NCBI GenBank assembly: GCA_905215625.1
Contig: CAJMQQ010000004.1
Span: 15,656 to 79,655, forward strand
Direction: 5' to 3'
Length of the DNA stretch: 64,000 bases
From: an uncultured bacterium
GTDB taxonomy: Bacteria; Bacillota; Clostridia; Lachnospirales; Lachnospiraceae
The notes beneath the pieces were generated by a model. The model was given only the letters and a program-made list of their open reading frames with translations. It was not told where the DNA came from and did not search any database. Positions 49,082 through 57,923 of the stretch are shown piece by piece (position 1 is the first letter of the stretch; each line of letters opens with the position of its first letter). The position numbers and the translations under genes are program-made.

Positions 49082-51274
49082 TCATCCAGGTTGGAATGTT
49101 TGTTCTGCGATTTGTTGTGCATAACTTAAGGCGCTTTCTATAGACATCATACCAGTTACGGAGCTTCTGACGGCAGAGCCTAAAATATTTTCGAAAGTTT
49201 TTTCGTTAAATAGTGGATAGCGGCGGCTTTCTGCTCTGCGGGAGCCGAAACGGAAGCAGGACTTGGCTGTTTCTAACCATGGAAATAGAGAAATGATTTC
49301 TCCATTGGTATAAATAGAGCGGTTAGCAGAAGTACCGCCTAGTATGGTTAACATATTGGAAATTTCATCGCTGTATACCCACTTTAAAAACTCACAGGAT
49401 TCTTTTACGTGATGGGAAGCTTTAGAAATACCAATTACGCCACCGCCCAAAAGAGGCTTTCCTCCTGGAACAAGGTCGAATCCTAATCTGTCTACGACAT
49501 TAGAATGTTTACTATTGATTAAATAGGAGGCATGATTGCTGAAGGTAATGGTCATGGCGGTATTTCCCTGGGAAAAGTTCTCTACGGATTGTTTCCACCA
49601 TTTATTGTTGGAACGATCAGTGTAGCGATAGGTTTCGATATAATTTTTCATGGCTGTCTGACAATCAGGAGTATTAATAGCCAACAGCCCGTTCTGATTA
49701 AAAACAGACTTTCCCATTGCCAGCAGTCTGGGAAGAAAATCACAGGCAGCAACACCTGCGGAACCGAAGGTTAATGTAGTCCCGAAATCTACAGGAGAAT
49801 CAGGATTGATGCTTTTAGTAAAAAAAGCAGCTGTCTTGTTGTATTGTTCAAAGGTTTTTGGAACAGAAAGTTCTTCTTTGTAGAGTTCGTAATACTGTCG
49901 TTTTATCATAGCATCTTCAAATAAATCATTGCGATAAAAAAGCATTTGAATACTAGGATCAAATGGAAGGGTATATCGCGTCTGTTCAGCTGAGGAAAAA
50001 CTATTTTTTGCCTCGTCAATCAGGCTGTCAAAAATCTCAGAAAGGTCTAATGGCAGCTGGGACAAAGGAAGATAGGTTTTTTCTGCCAGATGAGACATCC
50101 ATGCTACATCGGAACGGATTAAGTCATAATATCCACTGCCTCCCATGGTGCTGATAGTATCATAAAGCTCATCGAAGGCGAGAATCGTTAAATTGGCCTG
50201 AATGCCGGTACGCCTTTCGAAATCTGGAAGAAGCATTTTTAAAGCATTGGAGGCGGGGGACTCTAAACTTAAAATGTTGATGGAATGGCAGGGAGCATTT
50301 TGGTTTGGGGTAGAAAGATTGCTGAATAAGTAGCGAAAACCTTCGTTTTTTAATTCAAAATGCAGAGGCTTTTTTTCTTTTGAGCGAAAAGATTCGAGCA
50401 GCGTTTCTGCAATCTGCTTCCCTAAATATTTGTAATTTAATTCATAAGATAAAAAGCGGCTGTCTGGAATGGTCTTATAACTGGAAATAGTAATAATGTC
50501 TGGAAACTGAGCTTCGGACGTATATGAGGCTGCTTGATATACACATTCTGCCTGCTCTGCATGGAAAGTAATGACCAAATCAAATTTAGGATGAGAATGA
50601 ATGATTTCAAAAGATTTATGAAACATTAACTTGTCATCCGAGCTAAAAGGTGTCAATGACACAGAGTTACCCAAAAGTTTAGTTAGAGTATTTGAAAAAA
50701 TGGTTTTGCTGGCTGATTTTCCAGATGTAGAAAAAAGGGCAATATTTTTATAACCTTTCCTTTTAACTAGCTCGGTTATCTCTTCTGCTGCTTTTACAAA
50801 ATCAAAACAGGCATAAGAGATTGTAGGATTGGTTAAAAGCTGGTTATAGTCAATTAAAATAATAGGAAATTCGATAGTGTCCAAATCTGGAATTGTTTCT
50901 AAACAGGTAGAGCAAATCACTGCATCTGGACGCAGCGCAAATGTTTTATCCCAGGCTTTTTTTTCAGAAGAAGGAATTCGGTCTGTGGTAAATAGGATAA
51001 CTTGATAATCAAAACCAGAAAAAATTGCTTGAATTTTATCATAAAGATCTACGTAACACTGCATTTGCAGATTGGGAAGAATTACGCAGATGTTTTTTGA
51101 ACTGCCTCCCCGAAGCTGTCTGGCTTGAGTATTCAGCTTATAACCAAGTCGTTTGGCTGCAGCTTCTACTAATTGGATTTTTTCGGCACTGACTTTTCCG
51201 GTTTTGTTTAATACGTTTGATACAGTGCCATGGGAAACTCCGGCTTCTTTCGCTATGTCTTTTATAGTAGCCAA
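49082..51274 (-). CDS. LacI-family regulator fused to solute-binding-protein domain
   Basis: The 730-residue protein has a LacI helix-turn-helix at the very start (ATIKDIAKEAGVSHGTVSNVLN), a periplasmic-binding-protein-like effector domain to about residue 335, and then a second ligand-binding domain of about 390 residues. This second domain has the features of extracellular sugar-binding proteins (LPFDPSIQMLFYRNDLFED, LLGGGVIGISK, EFLKWVYSDE). There is no signal peptide, so the added domain is cytoplasmic. Ordinary LacI proteins are about 340 residues. The TTG at 51,274 is chosen: it follows AAAGGAG by 8 nt and matches the LacI start. It is divergent from the importer operon it most likely controls. 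Confidence 0.9.
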   Translation of the reverse strand: MATIKDIAKEAGVSHGTVSNVLNKTGKVSAEKIQLVEAAAKRLGYKLNTQARQLRGGSSKNICVILPNLQMQCYVDLYDKIQAIFSGFDYQVILFTTDRIPSSEKKAWDKTFALRPDAVICSTCLETIPDLDTIEFPIILIDYNQLLTNPTISYACFDFVKAAEEITELVKRKGYKNIALFSTSGKSASKTIFSNTLTKLLGNSVSLTPFSSDDKLMFHKSFEIIHSHPKFDLVITFHAEQAECVYQAASYTSEAQFPDIITISSYKTIPDSRFLSYELNYKYLGKQIAETLLESFRSKEKKPLHFELKNEGFRYLFSNLSTPNQNAPCHSINILSLESPASNALKMLLPDFERRTGIQANLTILAFDELYDTISTMGGSGYYDLIRSDVAWMSHLAEKTYLPLSQLPLDLSEIFDSLIDEAKNSFSSAEQTRYTLPFDPSIQMLFYRNDLFEDAMIKRQYYELYKEELSVPKTFEQYNKTAAFFTKSINPDSPVDFGTTLTFGSAGVAACDFLPRLLAMGKSVFNQNGLLAINTPDCQTAMKNYIETYRYTDRSNNKWWKQSVENFSQGNTAMTITFSNHASYLINSKHSNVVDRLGFDLVPGGKPLLGGGVIGISKASHHVKESCEFLKWVYSDEISNMLTILGGTSANRSIYTNGEIISLFPWLETAKSCFRFGSRRAESRRYPLFNEKTFENILGSAVRSSVTGMMSIESALSYAQQIAEQTFQPG

Positions 51275-51312
51275 ATGGATAACTCCTTTCATTTAATATT
51301 AATATTGTAGAA

Positions 51313-51321
51313 ATTATAACA
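51313..51321 (-). promoter_or_regulatory. Extended -10 promoter of the LacI-type gene
   Basis: Reading leftward, TGT-TATAAT gives an extended -10 about 40 bp before the TTG start. The -35 is weak. Confidence 0.5.
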
Positions 51322-51367
51322 TGGATATCCAAAAAACAAAAGAGAAAAAAGAAAAAAAGTGAAAAAA

Positions 51368-51381
51368 TTTAAACGTACCAA
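51368..51381. promoter_or_regulatory. Upstream LacI-type operator candidate
   Basis: TTTAAACGTACCAA shares ACGTACCAATT with the site at 51,489 and has the central CG typical of LacI-family operators. It lies 121 bp upstream of the promoter site, roughly a half-integral number of helical turns. Confidence 0.5.
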
Positions 51382-51488
51382 TTGTTAAAATGGAGGGAAA
51401 TATGAGAGGAAAGCTACAAAATACACATATTTTATTTGAGAAAAAGAAAAAATCAGGTAAAAACAAATAAAATTTTTTGTAAAAACAT

Positions 51489-51517
51489 TGACACGTACCA
51501 ATTAATCTGATACACTA
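51489..51517 (+). promoter_or_regulatory. Importer operon promoter with overlapping LacI-type operator
   Basis: TTGACA (51,489-51,494), 17 bp and TACACT (51,512-51,517) make a promoter. Its -35 is part of TTGACACGTACCAA (51,489-51,502), a pseudo-palindrome centred on CG like LacI-family operators. Binding there would block RNA polymerase. Confidence 0.7.
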
Positions 51518-51547
51518 AAGCCAACAAGAGACAGGAGGAAGTCAAGC

Positions 51548-52375
51548 ATGGATAAAAATACATATTTGTTTGATAGATTAAAAGAACAAAAAGTGCTGTT
51601 GGCGGCGCATAGGGGAACTTGTGGAGGAAATATTATTCAGAATACAATTGGTGCGTATGAAAATGCGTTGCTTCATGGGGCAGACATTATAGAGGTTGAT
51701 GTGGTTAAAAGTACAGATGGAAAGTTTTTTGCTTTTCACAATGGACAGGAAAAAGGAGTCTTTGGAGAAAAATTGGATATTCGTACGATGTCTTCAGAAG
51801 AAATCAAAAAACTTCATTTCCTTAATGGGATTCAGGAACGAATTTCAGAAGGAGTTAATTCTTTGGATGATATTTTGGAGCACTTTAAGGGAAGATGCCT
51901 GATTAATATTGATCGAAGCTGGTTTTTCTGGCAAGACATTGTTCTGTATCTGAAAAGACACAATATGGAAGAACAGATTATTTTAAAAAGCCATCCAGAA
52001 GAAAATGAATTAAAGTTATTGGAAGAACTGGCGCCCGAGATGATGTTTCTGCCTATTGTGAGAAAGAGAGAACAGCTGGAGCTGACAGGAAAGTATCATA
52101 TTAATACGATTGGGGCAGAAGTGATTTTTGAAGCAGATGATCATGAGTTTGCATCGGAAGAGTTTATACAGAAAATGCACGACGCAGGGAAATTACTGTG
52201 GGTAAATGCATTGACATTAAATGATACTACAAAGCTTTCGGGAGGCCATGATGATGACACGGCCATTTTGAAAAATATGGAAGACGGATGGGGCTGGCTT
52301 TTGGATAAAAAATTCGACATGATTCAAACAGATTGGCCTTTGTTATTAAGAAACTTTATTAACCATAGAGATTAA
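51548..52375 (+). CDS. Glycerophosphodiester phosphodiesterase family protein
   Basis: The 275-residue protein has the GDPD signature residues in order: H21-R22-G23, E49 and D51 (DIIEVDV), and H64 (FAFHNG). NTIGAYENAL lies between them. These build the catalytic site and the metal site. Family members hydrolyse glycerophosphodiesters to glycerol-3-phosphate and an alcohol. The usual HD after the second His is HN here. No signal peptide is present, so it acts in the cytoplasm on imported material. It is the first gene of the importer operon, comparable with ugpQ in ugp operons. Confidence 0.88.
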   Translation: MDKNTYLFDRLKEQKVLLAAHRGTCGGNIIQNTIGAYENALLHGADIIEVDVVKSTDGKFFAFHNGQEKGVFGEKLDIRTMSSEEIKKLHFLNGIQERISEGVNSLDDILEHFKGRCLINIDRSWFFWQDIVLYLKRHNMEEQIILKSHPEENELKLLEELAPEMMFLPIVRKREQLELTGKYHINTIGAEVIFEADDHEFASEEFIQKMHDAGKLLWVNALTLNDTTKLSGGHDDDTAILKNMEDGWGWLLDKKFDMIQTDWPLLLRNFINHRD

Positions 52376-52395
52376 AAGAATGAGAGGATAAGACT

Positions 52396-53667
52396 ATGAA
52401 GAAAATGAAAATGGCAGTAATTACTGGACTGTTGGTAACGGCGTCCCTTGCATTGGCAGCGTGCAGTTCTGGAAACAGTAGTGAAAAAGGAACAGAAGAA
52501 GCAAAGACAGAGGGGCCGGTTACTATCAATTACTACGGACGTCCGGATGATAATGGAGTGGAAACAGCGATTGTTACAGCTTTTGAAGAAGCTAATCCAG
52601 ATATTAAAGTAAATTATGTAGAGCTTCCGGATTCTTCCAATGATCGGTTAAAGACGATTAATACAGTACTTCAAGCAGGCGATTCTTCTATTGACGTGTT
52701 TGCCGGAGATGTTGTATGGCCTCCTATTTTTTCTTCGGCAGGCTGGGTAATTCCGTTAGATGATTATCTGGAAGAGGGAGAACTTGATGCATATCTGCCA
52801 GGGCCTTTGAGTGCATTCCAGCTTCAAGGAAAAACATGGGGACTTCCGTTTATGGCAGATGCCGGAGCGCTGTATTATAGAAAAGATCTTTTGGAAAAGT
52901 ATAATAAGCCAGTTCCGGAGACCTGGGCAGAGTTGGCTGCAACAGGAAAAGAAATTGCAGAAGCAGAAGGCGACATGAGCGGATTTGTCTCTTATTGGAA
53001 ACAAAATGAAAGCCTTACCAGCTCCATGCTGGAATTCTATTGGGAAAAGGGCGGAGAAGTTGTAGATGAAAATGGAAAGAGCGTATTAGATGAAGCAAAA
53101 CTTGCTGAAACTCTGACAGAGATGAAAGCGATGATTGATGACGGTACGGCGGCAACTGGTATTGAAACGTTTGGAACTTCTGAGTCCAGAGCAGTTGTAA
53201 CAGCTGGAAAATCAGTATTTACCAGAGACTGGTTAAGTGGTTATGGCCCATTTAATAGTGAGGATTCAGCGGTATCAGGCAACATGGAAATTACATCTCT
53301 CCCAAGCTATGGATGTTTAGGCGGATGGGGAGTTATGGTATCAGCCTTTTCTAAACATCCTGAAGAAGCAGTAGAGTTTGCAAAGTTTCGGGCAAATTAC
53401 GAGAGCCAGATGATTGCGTGTGACTTGGTAGACATTAAACCTACTTTAAAAGCAGCTTATGAGGATCAGGAACTTCTCAAAAAGAAACCAGAACTTCCTA
53501 TGTATCTTCCGGTGTTAGAGGCTTCTAAACCTAGACCGCTTTCTCCTTATTATGCAGAAATTTCCGGAGTTATGCAGTTAGAAATTCACAGTGTTATTAC
53601 AGGTATGACCACTCCGGAAGAAGGAGCGGCTAACATTGTCCAGAAGGTGGCTGGAATTCTGCAGTAG
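52396..53667 (+). CDS. ABC transporter solute-binding lipoprotein (family 1, sugar or glycerol-phosphate)
   Basis: The 423-residue protein has a lipoprotein signal with lipobox LAAC and Cys23 as the lipid anchor. A Ser/Glu-rich linker and a family 1 extracellular solute-binding fold follow (FEEANPDIKVNYVELPDSSNDR, GLPFMADAGALYYRKDLLEKY). It captures substrate outside the membrane for the two permeases encoded next. With a glycerophosphodiesterase in the operon, glycerophosphodiesters or glycerol-3-phosphate are candidate ligands, but a carbohydrate is equally possible. Confidence 0.92.
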   Translation: MKKMKMAVITGLLVTASLALAACSSGNSSEKGTEEAKTEGPVTINYYGRPDDNGVETAIVTAFEEANPDIKVNYVELPDSSNDRLKTINTVLQAGDSSIDVFAGDVVWPPIFSSAGWVIPLDDYLEEGELDAYLPGPLSAFQLQGKTWGLPFMADAGALYYRKDLLEKYNKPVPETWAELAATGKEIAEAEGDMSGFVSYWKQNESLTSSMLEFYWEKGGEVVDENGKSVLDEAKLAETLTEMKAMIDDGTAATGIETFGTSESRAVVTAGKSVFTRDWLSGYGPFNSEDSAVSGNMEITSLPSYGCLGGWGVMVSAFSKHPEEAVEFAKFRANYESQMIACDLVDIKPTLKAAYEDQELLKKKPELPMYLPVLEASKPRPLSPYYAEISGVMQLEIHSVITGMTTPEEGAANIVQKVAGILQ

Positions 53668-53696
53668 TCAAATAATAAAGGGCGAAAGGTGGCAAT

Positions 53697-54575
53697 ATGA
53701 CAAAAAAGAGTACAAGAGTAGGGTATTTGATGCTGTTGCCCAGTGCGCTTTTGATTTTGGTATTGATTGTATACCCTACCATAAATACAATATACCAGAG
53801 TTTTTTTGAAATTCGCACGCAGACCGCGGCTTTAGGGCCGAAGTTTGTAGGGTTTAATAACTATATAAAAGCGTTTCACGACGATCATTTTTGGGATACA
53901 TTATGGTGGACACTGGCTTTTACAGCCGTATCAGTATCACTGGAGTTAATCATTGGAATGGGACTTGCTCTTTTGATGAATCGAAAAATTCCGGGACAAG
54001 GTTTGATTCGAACGGCAGTTTTGATTCCGTGGGCGATTCCAACAGTTGTTTCTGGTATTATCTGGACACAATTTTTCTCTCAGAATGGAATTGTTAATAG
54101 TGCGTTAATGGCATTTAACTTGATTAAAGAGCCATTAAGCTGGTTGGGAGATGAATGGTTGGCAAAATTGTCAATTTTGATTGCGGACGTGTGGAAGAAT
54201 ACTCCATATATGTCTTTATTGCTGCTGTCGGGACTTTTGACAATTTCAAAAGACTATTATGAAGCGGCAGAGATAGATGGAGCGAGTAAACTGCGCCAGT
54301 TTACCAGTATTACATTGCCTTTGATTAAAGCAACCATGTCCGTAACGGTGCTGTTCCGTATTATTTCTGCAATGAGAGTGTATGATTTAATTGTAGCGAT
54401 GACAGCGGGAGGGCCGGCTGGAAGAACGGAAACAGTATCAATGTACGCTGTAAACACGTATTTTACTTATGGCAACACGGGCTATGGAGCTACGTTATCA
54501 GTCTTAATGCTGATTATTTCTGTGGGAATCAGTATGCTGTTTGTTGACAGTCTGAAGACGAAGGGGAGTGTGTGA
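53697..54575 (+). CDS. Sugar ABC transporter permease (MalF/UgpA type)
   Basis: The 292-residue protein has six membrane helices and the EAA loop EAAEIDGASKLRQFTSITLPLIK near residue 195 that contacts the ATPase. Family members pair with a MalG-type partner, encoded next with a 4-bp gene-frame contact. No ATPase gene is present in the operon, so a shared MsmX-type ATPase elsewhere is expected. Confidence 0.93.
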   Translation: MTKKSTRVGYLMLLPSALLILVLIVYPTINTIYQSFFEIRTQTAALGPKFVGFNNYIKAFHDDHFWDTLWWTLAFTAVSVSLELIIGMGLALLMNRKIPGQGLIRTAVLIPWAIPTVVSGIIWTQFFSQNGIVNSALMAFNLIKEPLSWLGDEWLAKLSILIADVWKNTPYMSLLLLSGLLTISKDYYEAAEIDGASKLRQFTSITLPLIKATMSVTVLFRIISAMRVYDLIVAMTAGGPAGRTETVSMYAVNTYFTYGNTGYGATLSVLMLIISVGISMLFVDSLKTKGSV

Positions 54576-54577
54576 TT

Positions 54578-55411
54578 ATGAAAAACAAAAAGAGAGTTGG
54601 AAAAATAGGATATATTCTGTTTCTTGCAATATTCTTGTTTGTGATGATTGCTCCCATGCTGTATATGATTTCTGCATCTTTTATGCCTGAGTCAGATTTG
54701 AACAGTATTCCGCCTAAACTGCTGCCGTCGGCAGCAACACTGGCGAATTACGCGAAAGCTCTGGTACAGCAGCCAATTTTAAAATATGTATATAACAGTT
54801 TTGTAATTACAATTATCGCAGTTGTGATTTGTGTCACGGCAGGAAGTATGGCTTCTTATGCTTTGACCAGAACCAATATCCGGTTTAAAACTACATTTTT
54901 GGTATTTGTACTGGCAATTTCATTACTTCCAACCATTACATTGATTAATCCTATTTTCAAAATGTACAGTAAATTGGGACTTTTAAATACTCATATTGGC
55001 CTGGCATTGATTATTTCTGTACTGGATTTGCCTATGACTATCTGGTTTTTGACGGCCGTATTAAAAAATGTACCGATTTCATTTGAGGAAAGTGCGAAAT
55101 TAGATGGAGCCAATATGTTCCAGATTTTCTTCTATATTTTGCTTCCATTGTTAAAAGCCAGTATTTTTTCTATTAGTATTTTAGTATTTATTGGAGCGTG
55201 GAACCGCTTCTTGCTGTCACAGGTATTGAATCAGTATGAAGACTGCAGAACAGTTGTAGTAGGACTTACTTTGTATCAGACTACTCATACGATTCCGTTT
55301 GGGGTTGTTGCGGCTGCGGCTATGATTACAATTCTTCCACTGCTATTTATGGTTCTTGTTTTCCAGAAAAATATTCTGGGCGGTATTATGGAAGGCGGAG
55401 TAAAGGAATGA
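54578..55411 (+). CDS. Carbohydrate ABC transporter permease (MalG/UgpE type)
   Basis: The 277-residue protein has six membrane helices and the EAA-type loop EESAKLDGANMFQIFFYILLPLLK. The ATG at 54,578 is preferred to the GTG at 54,572 because AAGGGGAG lies 9-10 nt upstream. It completes the importer's membrane part. Confidence 0.93.
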   Translation: MKNKKRVGKIGYILFLAIFLFVMIAPMLYMISASFMPESDLNSIPPKLLPSAATLANYAKALVQQPILKYVYNSFVITIIAVVICVTAGSMASYALTRTNIRFKTTFLVFVLAISLLPTITLINPIFKMYSKLGLLNTHIGLALIISVLDLPMTIWFLTAVLKNVPISFEESAKLDGANMFQIFFYILLPLLKASIFSISILVFIGAWNRFLLSQVLNQYEDCRTVVVGLTLYQTTHTIPFGVVAAAAMITILPLLFMVLVFQKNILGGIMEGGVKE

Positions 55412-55417
55412 TGGAAA

Positions 55418-56110
55418 ATGACACTGGCTCTGCCGGATGTGTTTTATGAAATTAATGGATTTTCCGTTTTGCTGAGAATCAGCATGGCGATGGTGTTGGG
55501 AGGCATTTTGGGAATTGAGCGTGGGCGGAAACACCGCCCAGCAGGTTTCCGCACTTATATGCTGGTGTGTTTGGGGACAACGGTGGTTATGCTGACCAAT
55601 CAATATGTCTATGAAAAGTTTGGCGGCGGCGATCCGGTTCGGATGGGAGCACAGGTAATCAGTGGAATTGGTTTCCTGGGAGCGGGAACAATTATTGTTA
55701 CTGGACATAACCAGGTAAAAGGGCTTACTACTGCAGCGGGACTTTGGGCGGCTGCCTGCATTGGGCTGGCAATTGGTATTGGATTCTATGAAGGGGCAAT
55801 TGTTGGTGGAATTGCCATTATTCTGATTTTGATTTGTTTTCATCGGGTAGATGGTTTCCTTGTTGGAAGAAGCCGGAGAATGGAAATTTACATAGAAGTA
55901 GAGTCGGTAAGAGAATTGAACGAATTCCTTCGAGAGATTAAAGAAAAAAACCTGGAGATTAGAGATGTTTTGATGGAACCGCCGGCAGAGGTTATTCGAG
56001 ATGGCTTGGCAGCTATTGTAGTTATCCGGTGGAAACAAAAAATTTGTCATGAAGAAGTGATGGGAGAATTGAGGGAATGCACAGGAGTCGGGTATTTAGA
56101 AGAAATTTGA
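55418..56110 (+). CDS. MgtC/SapB family protein
   Basis: The 230-residue protein has the MgtC N-terminal membrane domain (LRISMAMVLGGILGIERGRKHRPAGFRTYMLVCLG, then GIGFLGAGTII and GLTTAAGLWAAACIGLAIG). A C-terminal ACT-like cytoplasmic domain of about 80 residues follows. It starts 6 bp after the permease stop, so it may be co-transcribed. MgtC proteins are linked to Mg2+ and phosphate homeostasis, which would fit an organophosphate importer operon, although the link is inference. Confidence 0.9.
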   Translation: MTLALPDVFYEINGFSVLLRISMAMVLGGILGIERGRKHRPAGFRTYMLVCLGTTVVMLTNQYVYEKFGGGDPVRMGAQVISGIGFLGAGTIIVTGHNQVKGLTTAAGLWAAACIGLAIGIGFYEGAIVGGIAIILILICFHRVDGFLVGRSRRMEIYIEVESVRELNEFLREIKEKNLEIRDVLMEPPAEVIRDGLAAIVVIRWKQKICHEEVMGELRECTGVGYLEEI

Positions 56111-56177
56111 CAGCTTTTGACTTTAGGTATAGGATAGAGACAAAAAGCTTAGAAAAACTGTCAATAAGGAGACTCAA

Positions 56178-56798
56178 ATGATAAAGAACATCGTATTTGA
56201 TATGGGAAAGGTGCTGGTGGCTTACGAGGCAGACGCAGTCGCCAGACATTTTATGGAAGATGAAAAAGAACAGAAGGAAGTCTGTACCAGCGTGTTTGTG
56301 TCACCAGAATGGCTGATGTTAGACATGGGAGTGATTTCAGAAGAGGATGCGTTAAAGCGGATGCAGGCCCGCCTGGACACAGAACATGCCAGAGAAATGG
56401 CCCGTCTGTGCCTGGAACACTGGCATGAATACAATATGTGGCCCATAGAAGAAGTGGGAGAACTGGTGCGCTGGCTGAAAAAACGGGGATTTGGCATTTA
56501 TCTCTGCTCCAACGCTTCTTTGCGTCTTTTGGAGTGCTATAAGCAGGTAATTCCTGCAATTGACTGTTTTGACGGAATTTTGTTTTCAGCAGAAGAAAAA
56601 TGTGTCAAACCCCAGAAAGAAATCTACCACAGATTGTTTGAGAAGTTTTCCCTGAATCCGGACCAATGTTTCTTTATCGACGATCTGGACTTAAACATTC
56701 AGGGAGCGAAAGCGTGCGGAATGGACGGTTACTGTTTTGCAGACGGGGATATAGAAAAACTAAAGAAGGTACTGGAAACAATGCCGGATCCGGTGTAA
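56178..56798 (+). CDS. HAD-superfamily hydrolase (HAD-IA)
   Basis: The 206-residue protein has HAD motif I (IVFDMGKVLVAYE), a helical cap, motif II near LCSNAS, the motif III Lys region (EEKCVKPQKEIY) and motif IV (FIDDLDLNIQGAKACGM). Motif I reads FDMGKV rather than DxDxT. The second Asp is replaced by Gly, as is common in the YihX-like subgroup. A small phosphometabolite phosphatase is likely. AAGGAGA precedes the ATG. Confidence 0.9.
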   Translation: MIKNIVFDMGKVLVAYEADAVARHFMEDEKEQKEVCTSVFVSPEWLMLDMGVISEEDALKRMQARLDTEHAREMARLCLEHWHEYNMWPIEEVGELVRWLKKRGFGIYLCSNASLRLLECYKQVIPAIDCFDGILFSAEEKCVKPQKEIYHRLFEKFSLNPDQCFFIDDLDLNIQGAKACGMDGYCFADGDIEKLKKVLETMPDPV

Positions 56799-56801
56799 AA
56801 A

Positions 56802-56845
56802 GAAAGAGATGTAAAATCATTATTGAGTGATGTTACATCTCTTTT
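56802..56845. terminator. Bidirectional terminator between convergent genes
   Basis: AAAGAGATGTAA pairs with TTACATCTCTTT, with A and T runs on the two sides. Confidence 0.9.
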
Positions 56846-56847
56846 GA

Positions 56848-57732
56848 TTATGTTATACGTTCTTCAAAAAAGTGGATAAAGGATTTCGCTGACTTAGAAA
56901 GCGGTTTATTTTTTAAATAGCAGATTGCAATGTTACATGGAAATGATTCTTTTAGCTCCAAAAGAACAACATTTGGATTATTAATAGCTTGAGCCATTTT
57001 TTTCATGAGAAGGCAAATGCCTAGTTCCTGGGTGGCAAGTTCAAGAAGGTTTTCACTACGGTGGGCGTAGAGGGAGATATGGGGATGAAATCCGATTTCC
57101 TGAAACGCATTGTTTATAAAATCGTGCATAAATGTTTCGCTTTTAAACATAATGAAAAAGTCATCTTTAAAATCCATCAGAGAAACTTTGCCTCGAGAAG
57201 CCATAGGATGATTTTTTGAGCAGGCCAAAACCAGACGATCAGTTGTAAATGGAATACTATGAAAATGGCTCATGTCCATTTTTGTGTTATAACGTAGAAA
57301 AGCCAGATCATATTTTCCATCTAGTAGCTGACGATAAACTACATAAGGGCTGGTTCCTGAAATATCAATGCGGTAGTCCGGAAAGTTTTTCTGAAAAGAT
57401 ACTAGAAGATTGGAAATACCATAAGCCGCCATATTGGTTACAGAACCAATAGATAGAGAATTGCTGCTTTTGGCTGCATACGAAGAAAGCAAGGCAGTAT
57501 ACTCATTTTCTAATTCAAGAGTTTTTCGAGCATAGGGAAGAAGTAATTCTCCGCATTTGCTTAATTTTACCTTGCGTGAGGTACGCTCAAACAATAAAAT
57601 GCCTAGCTCATTTTCCATTTTTTGTATATGTTTTGACAGCGTAGACTGAGTAGTGTATAAATCCTCTGCCGCCTTTTCATAGTTGCAACATTCGGCAAGG
57701 GCGATAAATTCTTTAAAGTATGTTGTATTCAT
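56848..57732 (-). CDS. LysR-family transcriptional regulator
   Basis: The 294-residue protein has the LysR N-terminal helix-turn-helix (FKEFIALAECCNYEKAAEDLYTTQSTLSKHIQKMENELGILLFERTSRKVKLSKCG) followed by a type 2 periplasmic-binding-like effector domain. GAGGT precedes the start. It is divergent from the peptide importer operon, with a LysR-type T-N11-A box between them, so it probably regulates that operon and itself. Its co-inducer is unknown. Confidence 0.93.
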   Translation of the reverse strand: MNTTYFKEFIALAECCNYEKAAEDLYTTQSTLSKHIQKMENELGILLFERTSRKVKLSKCGELLLPYARKTLELENEYTALLSSYAAKSSNSLSIGSVTNMAAYGISNLLVSFQKNFPDYRIDISGTSPYVVYRQLLDGKYDLAFLRYNTKMDMSHFHSIPFTTDRLVLACSKNHPMASRGKVSLMDFKDDFFIMFKSETFMHDFINNAFQEIGFHPHISLYAHRSENLLELATQELGICLLMKKMAQAINNPNVVLLELKESFPCNIAICYLKNKPLSKSAKSFIHFFEERIT

Positions 57733-57753
57733 AAGTACCTCAAAGTTAGTAAT

Positions 57754-57772
57754 GATTGGAATGAATATAATC
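57754..57772. promoter_or_regulatory. LysR-type binding box (T-N11-A)
   Basis: GATT-N11-AATC fits the LysR consensus and lies 22 bp before the LysR start codon, in the divergent region. A shorter GATTTGGAATC follows at about 57,778. Confidence 0.5.
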
Positions 57773-57923
57773 TATTCAGATTTGGAATCAATCGTAAAAG
57801 TAATGGAATTGCTAAAATAGTATCACGGTAATATAATAAATTATACAAAAATAAAGAATATTTTGCAAGAAAATTGGGGAAAATTAAACAGCAAAATATT
57901 CGATATAATGTATGGAGGTAGAA

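Noticed and set aside
53697..53818. Short minus-strand frame at the start of the first sugar permease
   Set aside because: It is the complement of the permease N-terminus and has no independent support.
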